64,000 bases of DNA from Actinomycetota bacterium (lineage in GTDB: Bacteria > Actinomycetota > Thermoleophilia > Gaiellales > Gaiellaceae). The notes under the pieces are model-generated. The model was not told the origin of the DNA. It saw nothing but the letters and a program-made list of their open reading frames with translations, and did not search any database. The stretch covers positions 248,001 through 312,000 of the forward strand of contig WLID01000001.1 in assembly GCA_009702325.1 (NCBI GenBank), read 5' to 3'. This document shows positions 27,424 to 36,841 of this stretch, one piece after another. The translations under genes were made by a program, and so were the position numbers. Numbering within the stretch: the first letter of the stretch is position 1; every line of letters starts with the position of its first letter.

Positions 27424-28175
27424 AGCTCTTCGTCCATCAGCTGCGCACCGAACAGCTGCTCTTCTGGCGCAATCGTGAGGCAGCGTTCTTCACGTTCTTC
27501 CTACCCGTCATCTTCTTCCTGATCTTTGGCGCCATCTACGGCGACACCGACATCAGCTCCGAGCACATCAAAGGCTCCTACTTCCTCGAAGCCGGAATGA
27601 TCGGCTACGGCGTCGCCTCAACCTGCTTCGCCGGCCTCGGCATCACACTCGTCGTCCGACGCGAACTTGGAATCCTGAAGCGCGTCCGCACAACACCACT
27701 CACACCACTCACCTATCTCAGCGCCGTCCTCGGCTCCATCTTCATCGTGTTCCTCTTCGAGGCAGCCTTGATCATCCTGATCGGCCGAGTGCTCTTCGGT
27801 GTTCCCTTCCCAACGCAGGCGTTCTCCGTGCTCGTCGTGCTCCTGATCGGCGCCGTTTGCTTCGCAGCCATGGGGCTCGGCATCTCCGGGTTCGTTCGCT
27901 CCGCCGAAGGCTCATCAGCCGCAATCAACGCCGTGTACCTCCCAATGGCGATCATCTCTGGCACCTTCTTCACCCCCAAGGGCTACCCAACGTTCCTGAA
28001 GGTGATCGCCGACGCGCTTCCGCTGACCCACTACACCAAGGTCACACGCGACGTCATGGTCCACGGCGTCCACGTCTGGAGCGACTGGAAGCAGCTCCTC
28101 GTCGTGCTTGCATGGGGCATCGCCGGAATGCTCGCGGCTCTCAAGCTCTTCCGCTGGCAGCCTCGTGAAGCGTGA
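27420..28175 (+). CDS. ABC-2-type transporter permease
   Basis: A 251-residue membrane protein with six hydrophobic segments, starting at ATG 27420. The N-terminal helix LRTEQLLFWRNREAAFFTFFLPVIFFLIFG leads into TM1. The end of the core has YLPMAIISGTFFTPKGYPTFLKVIADALPLTHYT, the ABC-2 family signature. It forms the membrane half of an exporter with the preceding ATPase, probably as homodimers. Confidence 0.9.
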   Translation: MKLFVHQLRTEQLLFWRNREAAFFTFFLPVIFFLIFGAIYGDTDISSEHIKGSYFLEAGMIGYGVASTCFAGLGITLVVRRELGILKRVRTTPLTPLTYLSAVLGSIFIVFLFEAALIILIGRVLFGVPFPTQAFSVLVVLLIGAVCFAAMGLGISGFVRSAEGSSAAINAVYLPMAIISGTFFTPKGYPTFLKVIADALPLTHYTKVTRDVMVHGVHVWSDWKQLLVVLAWGIAGMLAALKLFRWQPREA

Positions 28176-28193
28176 TTATCGGCAAGCACGCTT
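28168..28193. terminator. Weak hairpin after the ABC permease
   Basis: Arms aagcgtg (28168-28174) and cacgctt (28187-28193) pair perfectly over 7 bp with a 12-base loop, overlapping the permease stop. It lies between convergent genes. Confidence 0.35.
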
Positions 28194-28265
28194 GAAAGTC
28201 GCAGGCACTCCAAAGAGGGTCGGCTAGGTCGACGTTAAGAGCTGAGTGCGCGAGGCGTAGGGCGA

Positions 28266-30881
28266 CTACGCTGCGAGGCGGCGGAGCACGAACGGCAGGA
28301 TGCCGCCGTGGCGGACGTACTCGCGCTCCTTCGGTGTGTCGAGCCGTAGGGTGGCGCGGAAGGTCTTGTCGTCGGCGCGCACGGTGACCTCGCGGGCCTC
28401 GGCGTTTTCGACACCTTCGATCGCGAACGTCTCGTGCCCGGTCAGGCCAAGCGTTTCGAGGTTCTCACCGGGATGGAACTGCAGCGGCAGGATGCCCATC
28501 ATCAGCAGGTTCGAACGATGGATCCGCTCGTAGCTCTCGGCGATCACCGCACGGACGCCAAGCAGCTGCGGGCCTTTCGCCGCCCAGTCGCGCGACGAAC
28601 CTGAGCCATACTCCTTGCCCGCGAGCACGATCAGCGGCGTCGCTTCAGCCGCGTACTTTACGGCCGCATCAAAGATCGACATTTCCTCGCCGGAAGGGAT
28701 GTGAACCGTCCAGGTTCCTTCGGCGCCCGGCACGAGCTTGTTGCGCAGGCGGACGTTCGCGAACGTGCCGCGCATCATCACCTCGTGGTTGCCGCGGCGG
28801 GAGCCGTACGAGTTGAACTCCGCGCGCTCGATGCCGTGCTCGGTGAGATAGCGGCCTGCAGGCGAATCGAATTTAATCGAACCTGCCGGCGAAATGTGGT
28901 CGGTTGTTACCGAATCGCCGATCGACACGAGACACTTGGCGCCCGCGATGTCAGGCACCGTGCCCGGCTCGCGCGGCACGTTCTCGAGGTAGGTCGGGCG
29001 CCGAACGTAGGTCGACTCGGGATCCCACGCAAAGAGGTCGCCTTCGGGCACCGGCAGGTTCTGCCACATCGCGTCGCCCGAGAACACGTCGGCGTACGAG
29101 TTGCGGAAGAGATCGCCCTGAACAGCCTGCGCAATCGTGTCCGACACCTCCTTCGCCGACGGCCAAATGTCGCGCAAGAACACGTTGGCGCCGGAGTCGT
29201 CCTGGCCGAGCGGTTCGGTGTCGAGATCGAGAACCATCCGGCCCGCCAGGGCGTAGGCGACAACGAGCGGGGGTGAGGCGAGGTAGTTCGCTTTGATCTC
29301 AGGATGGATGCGCGCCTCAAAGTTGCGGTTCCCCGACAGCACGGCGCAGGCAACGAGGTCGCCTTCGCCAATCGCGGCCGAGATCTCGTCGGGCAGCGGG
29401 CCCGCGTTGCCGATACACGTCATGCAGCCGTAGCCGACCGTGTTGAAGCCCAACGCGTCGAGGTACTCCTCGAGTCCCGCGCGGCGGTAGTAGTCGGTGA
29501 CCACACGTGATCCAGGGGCAAGCGACGACTTGACCCACGGCTTGCGTGTCAGCCCGCGCTGCACAGCGTTCCGCGCAAGGAGACCCGCCGCGACCATCAC
29601 CTGGGGGTTCGACGTGTTCGTGCACGACGTGATCGAGGCGATCACGACGGCACCATGGCCGATCTCAGCCTGCTCACCCGCGGTGGTCAAGCTGACGCGC
29701 GTCGACTGCTGCGCCTCGTCAACGCCGAAGCTGGCGAGCGCCTTCGAGAACGAGCTCTTCGCGTCGGAAAGCGCGAGGCGATCCTGCGGCCGCCGTGGGC
29801 CGGCAAGCGACGGTACGACATCACCGAGATCGAGCTCGACGATCTGCGAGTACTCCGGCGACGTATCGCTTTCATGCCACAGCGCATTCTCGCGACAGTA
29901 CGCCTCGACCAGCGCGACGCGAGCATCGCTGCGGCCAGTCAGCCGTAGATAGTCCAGCGTCAGCTCGTCGACCGGGAAGAAGCCGCAGGTGGCGCCGTAC
30001 TCGGGCGCCATGTTCGCGATCGTGGCGCGGTCGGCGACGGGCAGCCCGGCAAGACCCGGCCCGAAGTACTCGACGAACTTGCCCACAACCCCGGTGTGGC
30101 GAAGGATCTCGGTGACCGTCAGCACAAGGTCGGTCGCGGTCGCGCCTTCACGGAGCTTGCCGCTCAAGCGGAACCCGACCACCTGCGGAACGAGCATTGA
30201 GAGCGGCTCGCCAAGCATCGCCGCCTCAGCTTCGATGCCACCGACACCCCAACCGAGAACACCAAGGCCATTCACCATCGTCGTGTGCGAGTCGGTTCCT
30301 ACGAGCGTGTCGGGGAACGCGAGACCGTTGCGGTCTTCAATCACACGCGAGAGGTACTCAAGATTCACCTGGTGGCAGATGCCGGTGCCGGGAGGGACCA
30401 CGGCGAACTCCCGAAGCGCACGCTGCCCCCAGCGAAGGAAGAGGTAGCGCTCACGGTTGCGCTGGAACTCAAGCTCGACGTTGCGCGCGTACGCGCCCGA
30501 CGTCGCGAAGGCATCGACCTGCACCGAATGGTCGATCACGAGCTCGGCGGGGATCAGCGGATTGATCTTGCCTGGATCGCCCCCGAGGTCGGCCATCGCG
30601 TTGCGCATCGCTGCCAGATCGACGACGGCGGGAACACCGGTGAGGTCCTGTAGCAGCACGCGTGACGGAGAAAACGAGATCTCACGCGACGGCTCGTCCG
30701 CCGGATTCCAAGCTGCCACAGCTGCGACGTCGGCTTCACCTCCTGCGCGCAAGACGTTCTCGAGCAGGACACGCAGGCTGTAGGGCAGACGCGCGATTTC
30801 GACGTTCGGCGCGAGCTCGCGCAGCCGGTAGATGTCGTACGACTCCCCGCCAGCAGTCAGTCGGGAGGGTCGCGCAGTCAT
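28266..30881 (-). CDS. acnA: Aconitate hydratase A
   Basis: An 871-residue aconitase converting citrate to isocitrate in the TCA cycle, the usual AcnA length. ATG 30881 was preferred to the TTG four codons upstream. Visible signatures: [26 protein letters not shown], the first cluster Cys in [12 protein letters not shown], and the pair in [14 protein letters not shown], giving the three ligands of the [4Fe-4S] cluster. The swivel domain has [17 protein letters not shown] and [15 protein letters not shown] single gene with its own promoter, divergent from the S51 peptidase. Confidence 0.95.
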   Translation of the reverse strand: MTARPSRLTAGGESYDIYRLRELAPNVEIARLPYSLRVLLENVLRAGGEADVAAVAAWNPADEPSREISFSPSRVLLQDLTGVPAVVDLAAMRNAMADLGGDPGKINPLIPAELVIDHSVQVDAFATSGAYARNVELEFQRNRERYLFLRWGQRALREFAVVPPGTGICHQVNLEYLSRVIEDRNGLAFPDTLVGTDSHTTMVNGLGVLGWGVGGIEAEAAMLGEPLSMLVPQVVGFRLSGKLREGATATDLVLTVTEILRHTGVVGKFVEYFGPGLAGLPVADRATIANMAPEYGATCGFFPVDELTLDYLRLTGRSDARVALVEAYCRENALWHESDTSPEYSQIVELDLGDVVPSLAGPRRPQDRLALSDAKSSFSKALASFGVDEAQQSTRVSLTTAGEQAEIGHGAVVIASITSCTNTSNPQVMVAAGLLARNAVQRGLTRKPWVKSSLAPGSRVVTDYYRRAGLEEYLDALGFNTVGYGCMTCIGNAGPLPDEISAAIGEGDLVACAVLSGNRNFEARIHPEIKANYLASPPLVVAYALAGRMVLDLDTEPLGQDDSGANVFLRDIWPSAKEVSDTIAQAVQGDLFRNSYADVFSGDAMWQNLPVPEGDLFAWDPESTYVRRPTYLENVPREPGTVPDIAGAKCLVSIGDSVTTDHISPAGSIKFDSPAGRYLTEHGIERAEFNSYGSRRGNHEVMMRGTFANVRLRNKLVPGAEGTWTVHIPSGEEMSIFDAAVKYAAEATPLIVLAGKEYGSGSSRDWAAKGPQLLGVRAVIAESYERIHRSNLLMMGILPLQFHPGENLETLGLTGHETFAIEGVENAEAREVTVRADDKTFRATLRLDTPKEREYVRHGGILPFVLRRLAA

Positions 30882-30952
30882 CACCCGATTCAATCAAAAG
30901 TCGGTCGCTCCCACCGCAGTTCCTATTAGTCGGGCGACTACACTCGGGCGCC

Positions 30953-31633
30953 ATGGCGGCAATCCGGCACATCGTTGGGCTTGGCGGATACCCGGTTCCT
31001 GAGGGCGATCGACGCCTCTGGAAGTGGGTCGCGGGCCTGACCGAGAAGAAGAACCCAAAGATCCTCTTCGTTCCGACGGCCGTTGGCGACCAGCCCGAAT
31101 ACATCGCGTGGTTCGAGGAGTCACACGCGGAGGTCGGGCAACTCGCAACCCTCCCGTTCTTCCCCTTCCCTCCCGAGAACCTCCGAGAATTCGTGCTGTC
31201 GCACGACGCAATCCACGTGTGCGGCGGCAACACGGCGAACGCGCTTGCAATCTGGCGCACCCACGGCTTCGACGCGATCCTGCGCGAGGCGTGGGAGCAG
31301 GGGATCGTGCTCTACGGAGGAAGTGCCGGAATGATCTGCTGGTACGAGGCGGCGATCACCGATTCCTACGGGCCGCAGCTCGCAGGGATGCGCGATGGGC
31401 TCGGGTTTCTACCAGGGAGCGCGTGCCCGCACTACGACAGCGAGCCTCTACGACGTGTGCGCTACCGCGACCTGATCGACGATGGCTTCCCGGCAGGCAT
31501 TGCTGCTGACGACGGCGTCGCTATCCACTATGTCGGGACCGAGATCCACGAGGTTGTCTCGGTGCGAGAGAACGCCTCCGCCTACCTCGTGTCGAAGGAC
31601 GGCGAAGTAGTGCTTCCCGCCCGCGCTCTCTAG
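30953..31633 (+). CDS. S51-family peptidase (dipeptidase E-like)
   Basis: A 226-residue protein starting at ATG 30953. It begins RHIVGLGGYPVPEGD and has ICGGNTANALAIWRTHG-like sequence (HVCGGNTANAL), then the nucleophile elbow VLYGGSAGMICW with the catalytic Ser, and SACPHYDSE with a His. The gatekeeping GGSAG and GGN motifs match Asp-dipeptidase E and related cyanophycinase enzymes, cytoplasmic serine peptidases that cleave Asp-X dipeptides. Which of those substrates applies cannot be told. Confidence 0.85.
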   Translation: MAAIRHIVGLGGYPVPEGDRRLWKWVAGLTEKKNPKILFVPTAVGDQPEYIAWFEESHAEVGQLATLPFFPFPPENLREFVLSHDAIHVCGGNTANALAIWRTHGFDAILREAWEQGIVLYGGSAGMICWYEAAITDSYGPQLAGMRDGLGFLPGSACPHYDSEPLRRVRYRDLIDDGFPAGIAADDGVAIHYVGTEIHEVVSVRENASAYLVSKDGEVVLPARAL

Positions 31634-31856
31634 CGCGAAACGCGCTTAACCGACCGTTAACGCGGAAACCCGGTTTGGGCCTGTCGGAGCGGGATATACA
31701 GAACGCAGCGATCTGGCCGAACGCGCTTCGGCCGAAGAGATGGCTGCGGCCCGCCTGCCTGCCCGGGCCGCGGCCATGCTTTGCGTCCCGCGGGCGCTGC
31801 TCGGCTGACGGGGTGTCGTCCGAGCAGCGCCGCGCGGGGCGGCGTAGTCTTTCCCT
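31634..31856. other. Intergenic region with 11-bp hairpin
   Basis: 223 bases without a gene. A perfect hairpin (31794-31804 / 31820-31830, arm gcgctgctcgg, 15-base loop) lies 26 bases before the next start. It could terminate the S51 gene or attenuate the next. The preceding 150 bases are GC-rich with several short complementary stretches; I recognise no riboswitch or structured RNA class. Confidence 0.4.
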
Positions 31857-32198
31857 ATGGAGCGAGGGCAGGTTCTATTCGAAGAGACCGTCGTCGAGGA
31901 GGAGGAACTCTGGCACGACGACGAGGACAACTACGAGGGGTGGCACTGCGTTCGAACAGACCCGTTCCCGTGCCCCGCTGCCGGCTGCACGTTTGTGGCC
32001 GAATTCATGACCGCCGCGCACCTGATCCTTGTTTGGCAGGAGCGTGACGATCCAAACCTCTTAAAACACGCCGCGCGCGCCCGCGACGTCGGACGGAACC
32101 CCCGTGTGGTCGCGTACCGATCCGAATATGGCCCGAGCGCGTCGTACTACGCGTGGATTGCGGCCGGTCGCCCCGTGCACGGAATCCGCGCGAGTTGA
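31857..32198 (+). CDS. Hypothetical acidic zinc-finger-like protein
   Basis: A 113-residue protein starting at ATG 31857. The N-terminal 30 residues are very acidic (EETVVEEEELWHDDEDNYEGWH). Then comes RTDPFPCPAAGCTFVAEFMTAAHLILVW, where CPAAGC and a downstream His resemble a single C2H2 or C2HC zinc finger. The end has PRVVAYRSEYGPSASYYAW. I do not recognise the family. The next gene's TTG start overlaps its stop, suggesting an operon with the GCS2-type ligase. Confidence 0.6.
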   Translation: MERGQVLFEETVVEEEELWHDDEDNYEGWHCVRTDPFPCPAAGCTFVAEFMTAAHLILVWQERDDPNLLKHAARARDVGRNPRVVAYRSEYGPSASYYAWIAAGRPVHGIRAS

Positions 32199-33295
32199 CG
32201 GCGACGCCGAGCACATTCGGGAAGTACCCCACGCTCACGATGGGGGTCGAGGAAGAGTTGATGATCGTCGATCCGGCGACGCTCGACCTGTTCCCAGGCG
32301 TACAACGCATCCGTGCCCGAGCAGAGTCGTACGACCTGCCTGGGCCCGTCAAGACTGAGCTTCACGCATCGATCTTTGAGCTGAACACCCCGCCGTGTGC
32401 CACCGCGCATGAAGCTGCGGCGTCGTTGACCGCATTGCGGCGGGGCATCGCAGAGGTGGTTGCGGCTGAGGGGCTCGCTTTTGCTGCCGCCGGCTGCCAC
32501 CCGTTTGCCCGGGCGCTCGATCAGGAGATCGTCGACGACGAGCGATACCAGCACTTCGTTGGCTGGGCTGGTGTCTCGGCGCAGCGGCAAGGAGTGCAAG
32601 GTCTGCACGTCCACCTTTCGATGCCCGACGGTGAGACGTGCTGGGGCGTCCTTGAAGGGATGCTCCAGTGGCTCCCTGTGATCCTCGCGCTTTCCGCGAA
32701 CTCGCCGTGGTTCGAAGGCGTTCAGAACGGTGTCCACTCAAACCGAGCCGAGATTCTGCTTGATCTCCCGCGTACCGGAGCGCCACCGCCTTGCGGCTCC
32801 TATGCCGGGTGGGAGGCGTGGGCGAATCGCCTCATCGCGCTCGGCATCTTCGAAGACGCGACGCGCCTCTGGTGGGACGTTCGCCCCAATCCGCACCTCG
32901 GGACGGTCGAAGTGCGGATCGCCGACCAACAGACCGACGTGCGGCGCTCGGCGGCGCTCGCGGCGCTCATCCAGGCGCTTGCGGCAACGATCATCGAGGC
33001 TGGGCCGTCGGGCGACGTTGACCCGTCGCGACGCGGCGACTACCACCACAACCGTTGGGCGGCCTCCCATTACGGGCCGCTCGCGACGCTGATCCACCCT
33101 GAGGGCAACCGCATTGCGACGGCCGCAGAGCTTGGCGCGGAGCTGCTTGCCTTTGTCGCGCCTGCTGCGACGGCGCTTGGGTCGAGCGACCTGCTCGCGA
33201 TCATCAACCCTGACGTTTGCGAAGCCGACCTCCAGACGGTGCTCAGCACACCGCACGAAGTTGCCGCTGACCTCGTCGCCCGTTCGCTAGCGTGA
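32195..33295 (+). CDS. Glutamate-cysteine ligase family 2 (YbdK-like carboxylate-amine ligase)
   Basis: A 366-residue protein. I place the start at TTG 32195, overlapping the upstream stop, since it gives family length; ATG 32240 is the next possibility. The signature GVEEELMIVDP opens the core, followed by VKTELHASIFELNTPPC and LHVHLSMPDGE-like catalytic Glu/His segments (GLHVHLSM). The later part has RAGAPPPCGSYAGWEAW-like and WWDVRPNPHLGTVEVRIADQQ. YbdK has weak gamma-glutamyl-cysteine ligase activity in vitro; actinobacterial members may act on other amines. No glutathione or mycothiol gene is adjacent. Confidence 0.85.
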   Translation: MTATPSTFGKYPTLTMGVEEELMIVDPATLDLFPGVQRIRARAESYDLPGPVKTELHASIFELNTPPCATAHEAAASLTALRRGIAEVVAAEGLAFAAAGCHPFARALDQEIVDDERYQHFVGWAGVSAQRQGVQGLHVHLSMPDGETCWGVLEGMLQWLPVILALSANSPWFEGVQNGVHSNRAEILLDLPRTGAPPPCGSYAGWEAWANRLIALGIFEDATRLWWDVRPNPHLGTVEVRIADQQTDVRRSAALAALIQALAATIIEAGPSGDVDPSRRGDYHHNRWAASHYGPLATLIHPEGNRIATAAELGAELLAFVAPAATALGSSDLLAIINPDVCEADLQTVLSTPHEVAADLVARSLA

Positions 33296-33299
33296 GCTG

Positions 33300-33518
33300 A
33301 TGGCCACCGTGACCGACACAATCGAAGTGACCGGCGTGAAGTGTGAGCGTTGCGTCATGCGTCTCGGCAAAGCGCTCGAAGGCCACGACGGGCTTCTCGC
33401 GGCGAACGCGACCCTGATGGGTCAGGTCTTCGTCACCTACGACGACGAGAAGACGACACGTTCTGCCCTTGTCGCGGCGCTCGCCGAGGGCGGTTGTCGC
33501 GAGCGATCCGCCTGCTAG
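33300..33518 (+). CDS. Heavy-metal-associated domain protein
   Basis: A 72-residue single HMA domain starting at ATG 33300. The metal site is GVKCERCVMRL (CxxC rather than the more usual GMTCxxC). It folds as a ferredoxin-like chaperone for Cu+ or Zn2+. The C-terminal CRERSAC adds two more Cys. No metal ATPase lies nearby. It follows the ligase gene by 4 bases and precedes the broken sigma factor. Confidence 0.75.
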   Translation: MATVTDTIEVTGVKCERCVMRLGKALEGHDGLLAANATLMGQVFVTYDDEKTTRSALVAALAEGGCRERSAC

Positions 33519-33593
33519 ATCCCTCCGAAAGACGGTTTGCGGGAATCTCAAGAGGCCCGGTCTCGTTATGACTGATTGGTAGGGTGGCTAGGG

Positions 33594-34179
33594 ATGAGCG
33601 AAATCTCACCGGACGCCACTGACGCACGCCGCATCGCGGAGGTTGAACGTGATCGTGTCCGATTCGAAGAAGACGCTCTTGCACTCGCCGACCAGGTGTA
33701 CCGGGTTGCCCGGCGCATGGTGAACTCGCGCGAGGAAGCTGAGGATCTCGTGCAGGACACCTATCACGTGCGTTCCGTGCCTGGCAGCAGTACCAAGCAG
33801 GCACCATCTCCGGGCCTGGCTGCTGCGCATCCTCACGAACCTCAACATCGATCGTGGACGGAAGGCGCAGCGCTCGCCCGATTCGCAGCCGCTTGAAGAG
33901 GGCGACTACTTCCTCTACAACAAGCTTGAAGAGACGATCTCCGAGGAGAACCCCGACGAGGAGCGCGTCATCGAGCGACTTTCGCAGAACGTGGTGGTTG
34001 AGGCGCTCGCCGAAGTGCCACATGACTTCCGTGACGCGGTCGTCCTCGTCGATATCGGCGAGTTCTCGTACGCCGATGCGGCCCAAATCCTCGATATTCC
34101 CGTGGGAACAGTGATGTCGCGGCTCCATCGCGGACGTCGCATCCTCAAGGCGAGCCTGGCAGAGAAGGCGGTGGCGTAA
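33594..34179 (+). pseudogene. ECF-type sigma-70 factor with two frameshifts
   Basis: The start at ATG 33594 encodes region 2 (ALADQVYRVARRMVNSREEAEDLVQDTY). After TAT the frame is lost: restoring one base near 33764 gives YLRAFRAWQQYQAGT, and restoring a second near 33805 gives NLRAWLLRILTNLNIDRGRKAQRS. The frame then runs undamaged through the region 4 segment LAEVPHDFRDAVVLVDIGEFSYADAAQILDIPVGTVMSRLHRGRRILK to 34179. Two single-base losses 41 bases apart in an otherwise well-kept gene suggest recent inactivation or base-calling error. ECF factors recruit RNA polymerase to stress promoters; the intact anti-sigma gene overlaps the stop. Confidence 0.75.
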
Positions 34180-34406
34180 TGGCGCATTGCGACGACTGCG
34201 AGCAGATGATGCAGCCCTATCTCGACGGGATGCTCTCCGACGTCGAAGTCACTGAGGCGCGCGCGCACCTTGAGGCCTGTCCGTGGTGTGAGCGGCGCTT
34301 CATCTTCGAAGAGAAGCTCCGCCATTTCGTGATGGTCGCTGCGACTGAGCCGATGAGCGACGAGCTCCGGCACCGTCTCAGCGAACTGCGTTCGTCGCAG
34401 TCGTAA
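34179..34406 (+). CDS. Zinc-finger anti-sigma factor
   Basis: A 75-residue protein starting at ATG 34179, overlapping the sigma stop (TAATG). It has ARAHLEACPWCERRF, the His-x3-Cys-x2-Cys zinc anti-sigma motif, and an additional CDDCEQMMQPYLDGML front. No membrane segment follows, so it is a soluble ZAS protein like RsrA, which releases its ECF factor on thiol oxidation. The pairing with the frameshifted sigma gene fits a redox or thiol stress switch, provided the sigma factor is made. Confidence 0.8.
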   Translation: MAHCDDCEQMMQPYLDGMLSDVEVTEARAHLEACPWCERRFIFEEKLRHFVMVAATEPMSDELRHRLSELRSSQS

Positions 34407-34409
34407 GCC

Positions 34410-34937
34410 TCAGCGCAACGAGTCGGGCAGCAGATCGGGCGTGTCGATGTCGCCCGGATCGCTGAGGTCGGAGCAGTCGATGAGCGTTGCTTCGAGCGCG
34501 CGGAGTCCCTCGTCGGGGATTGCCGTCCAGAGCGAACGGTCGACCGCCAGCGGGTGACTTCGGGTTCCGTCGTAGGTTGCGGCGACGAGCGCGGCGTCAC
34601 CGCGGTGGTCGAGGATCCGCGCGATCGCGCGTGGATCGAGGTGGGGGCCATCGGCAAGCAGCACGAGCGCGACCGCACAGTCATCTGAAAGCGCACGCAG
34701 GCCGGCCCGCAGGCTCGCGCCGGGGCCAACAGCCCAGTCGTCTGCCGTCACGCGGCGAGCACCGTCAAGATCGACTGTGGCGAGCGAGTGTGCGCCCTCG
34801 ACGACGACGAGGTCGCTGATCCCTGCCGATCGCGCCGCTCCGAGAACCGACGGCAGGAGGATCACTTGCTTCGGCCCACCGAAACGCGACGCGGCACCCG
34901 CGGCGAGCACGATCGTGCCAATGGTGCGGTCGGTCAT
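34410..34937 (-). CDS. MobA-like nucleotidyltransferase
   Basis: A 175-residue NTP-transferase domain protein starting at ATG 34937. It begins TIVLAAGAASRFGGPKQVILL, the L.AG.S.R.G.PK nucleotide-binding motif of molybdenum-cofactor cytidylyl- or guanylyltransferases. ALVLLADGPHLDP follows, where the usual LxxDxP metal site is kept. The length is slightly short of MocA/MobA (about 190-200). Substrates could be molybdopterin or another phosphorylated cofactor. Its start overlaps the cyclophilin stop (ATGA), so the two are co-translated. Confidence 0.75.
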   Translation of the reverse strand: MTDRTIGTIVLAAGAASRFGGPKQVILLPSVLGAARSAGISDLVVVEGAHSLATVDLDGARRVTADDWAVGPGASLRAGLRALSDDCAVALVLLADGPHLDPRAIARILDHRGDAALVAATYDGTRSHPLAVDRSLWTAIPDEGLRALEATLIDCSDLSDPGDIDTPDLLPDSLR

Positions 34938-35620
34938 CCGTTGGTGCCGACGGTGACCTTGGTGATCTCGACCACTTCGGTCGGCTGCTCACTTTGGTCG
35001 CCGAGCGTGCCGATGCGATCGACGACGTCAAGGCCTTTCGTGACGGTTCCGACGATCGCGTAGTCGGCTGGGAGCTGCACGTCGGCGCCGGTCACGATGA
35101 AGAACTGGCTGCCGGCCGAACCGGCTGGATCGGCTCCGGTCTTGGCCATCGCGACAACCCCATGTGTGTACCGGGCGCTCGCTGGCGGCTTATCAACCGT
35201 CGAATATCCTGGGCCGCTCGTCCCAGTCTGGGTGGGGTCGCCGCCCTGAATCACAAAGCCGGGAACGATTCGGTGGAAGACGGTGCCGTCGAAGAACCCC
35301 TTCTCTGCGAGCGAGACGAGCGAGGCCGCGGTGTTCGGCGACTGCTTCTGGTCGAGCGTCACGGTGAATGACCCGCAGTTGGTCGCAAACGTCAAGGTGT
35401 AAATCGTTGCCGGGTCGAGTGAGTCGGTGGGCTTTGGCTCGGTGCGCTCAGCCGGGGCTGGTGCAGTGACAACCTCGCAGCCGCTTGCGCTCGTTGACGT
35501 GGTCGAGGCACCGGTTGTCGTGTCCGACGTTGACGAACCTCCCGAGCGGGTGCCGAGCGCAATGGCGAGCGCCAAGAGTCCTCCGGCCACCACGACCGCA
35601 ACAACGATCCGCATGTTCAT
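34934..35620 (-). CDS. Membrane-anchored cyclophilin-type peptidyl-prolyl isomerase
   Basis: A 228-residue protein starting at ATG 35620. An N-terminal membrane anchor (IVVAVVVAGGLLALAIALG) precedes a Ser/Thr-rich linker and a cyclophilin domain: FFDGTVFHRIVPGFVIQGGDPTQTGTSGPGY, FFIVTG (often FFI.T), and YAIVGTVTKGLDVVDRIGT. The catalytic Arg is in FHRIVPGF. It is expected outside the membrane, assisting folding of exported proteins at X-Pro bonds. It is the first gene of a two-gene operon with the MobA-like protein. Confidence 0.9.
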   Translation of the reverse strand: MNMRIVVAVVVAGGLLALAIALGTRSGGSSTSDTTTGASTTSTSASGCEVVTAPAPAERTEPKPTDSLDPATIYTLTFATNCGSFTVTLDQKQSPNTAASLVSLAEKGFFDGTVFHRIVPGFVIQGGDPTQTGTSGPGYSTVDKPPASARYTHGVVAMAKTGADPAGSAGSQFFIVTGADVQLPADYAIVGTVTKGLDVVDRIGTLGDQSEQPTEVVEITKVTVGTNG

Positions 35621-35641
35621 CGACTGTGCACCCTAGCCGCC

Positions 35642-36787
35642 TTAGGCGGTGACCGATTCGATGTCGGCGAGATGGATCATCCGGAAGATCAACCGGACGC
35701 GGTCGAGGCGATCGGGGTCGCTTGTGAGCTGTGGCAATTCGTCCCACAGATCACGGGCCACCTCGAGCAGTTCGCGAATGCGGTCAGTGATCTCCTGATG
35801 ACGGTTGCGTTCCGCGCAGGTCGTAATTGCCAGCGTCAGCAGCGCCATCGTGTCGGGCTGACGTGTCCACAGAAGCGGTGTCGCCATCGAGAGGTACTGG
35901 TGCACCCGAGCAAGCTGAATCGACTGGTCGAGCGAATCGGGGCCGATTGGCGAGCTTGGTTCAGGAAGCGGCTCTCCGTCGGCGAGCGCGTTCGCGGTGC
36001 CGGCAAGCATCGCCCGCAGCTCGCGGTCGCGATACCCAGCCCGGATCGCGGTCTTGAGCGCGATCAGCAGGGAGCCAGGCTGCTGCCCGTACGGATAGTC
36101 GGACGCCCACATCACCTGTTCGGGCGGAATCTGGCGGTAGAAGTCGAGGAGGTCGACCGGGCTCCAGGTGGAGGTGTCAAACAGCACCCCCTTGCGGCCC
36201 GCGGTGTACCGAGCGAGCTCGGCCATGTCAGCGATGCCTGCGTGCGCGATGATCAGCGTCGCACCGGGGTGACGTTCAACGAGGCCTGCGAGCCCTTCGG
36301 CGATGGGTGGCAATCCTCGCCCACCGTGAATCAAGATCGGCACGCGGCGCTCGGCAGCGAGGGCAAACACCGGCTCAAGTCGACCGTCTGCCATATCGAA
36401 GCGCTGCGCGCGTGGGTGCAGCTTGATTCCGCGCGCGCCCGCATCGAGGCAGCGTGTTGCTTCAGCGATCGGATCCTCATTGAGGTCGAGTCGAACAAAC
36501 GGAATCAGTCGGCCATTTGACCGTGCGGCATAGGCGAGCGTGCGATCGTTCGCCGCCTTGAACGCCGGGTGACGGTCGGGCTCATCGAGGCAGAACATGA
36601 AGGCACGCGAGATGCCATGCGCCTGCATCACGGCCTCGAGCTCGTCGTAGTCGCCGACCATGCCGTCGATGTCGTTCCCGAGGTGGAGGTGGACGTCGAA
36701 CATGTCGGCGCCGGGCGGCAGGATCCGCCGGAGCTCCGCCTCGTACCGTTCGGTCAGTTCGTGCGCGCGCGCTTCGAGGTCGGCCAT
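35642..36787 (-). CDS. Amidohydrolase (TIM-barrel metal-dependent hydrolase)
   Basis: A 381-residue protein. HLHLG (FDVHLHLGN, residues about 31-36) gives the first metal ligands. IKLHPRAQRF, ILIHGGRG, LIIAHAGI and WASDYPYG supply the others, the order of Amidohydro_2 enzymes such as decarboxylases and lactonases. After the barrel (about residue 270) comes a helical C-terminal extension of some 110 residues, absent from most members. Substrate unknown. It is divergent from the M24 peptidase. Confidence 0.8.
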   Translation of the reverse strand: MADLEARAHELTERYEAELRRILPPGADMFDVHLHLGNDIDGMVGDYDELEAVMQAHGISRAFMFCLDEPDRHPAFKAANDRTLAYAARSNGRLIPFVRLDLNEDPIAEATRCLDAGARGIKLHPRAQRFDMADGRLEPVFALAAERRVPILIHGGRGLPPIAEGLAGLVERHPGATLIIAHAGIADMAELARYTAGRKGVLFDTSTWSPVDLLDFYRQIPPEQVMWASDYPYGQQPGSLLIALKTAIRAGYRDRELRAMLAGTANALADGEPLPEPSSPIGPDSLDQSIQLARVHQYLSMATPLLWTRQPDTMALLTLAITTCAERNRHQEITDRIRELLEVARDLWDELPQLTSDPDRLDRVRLIFRMIHLADIESVTA

Positions 36788-36841
36788 CCCCGGAGGCTAC
36801 CGCGCCTCGGGCATCCCGTGTCTCATGGTTAGAGTGCCCGT

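Noticed and set aside
31634-31856. Structured RNA (SRP or tmRNA-like) in the GC-rich gap
   Set aside because: The 11-bp hairpin is clear, but the SRP apical loop sequence and tmRNA ends are absent.
33594-34179. Programmed frameshifting in the sigma factor gene
   Set aside because: Two separate shifts 41 bases apart would be needed, with no slippery heptamer at either site.
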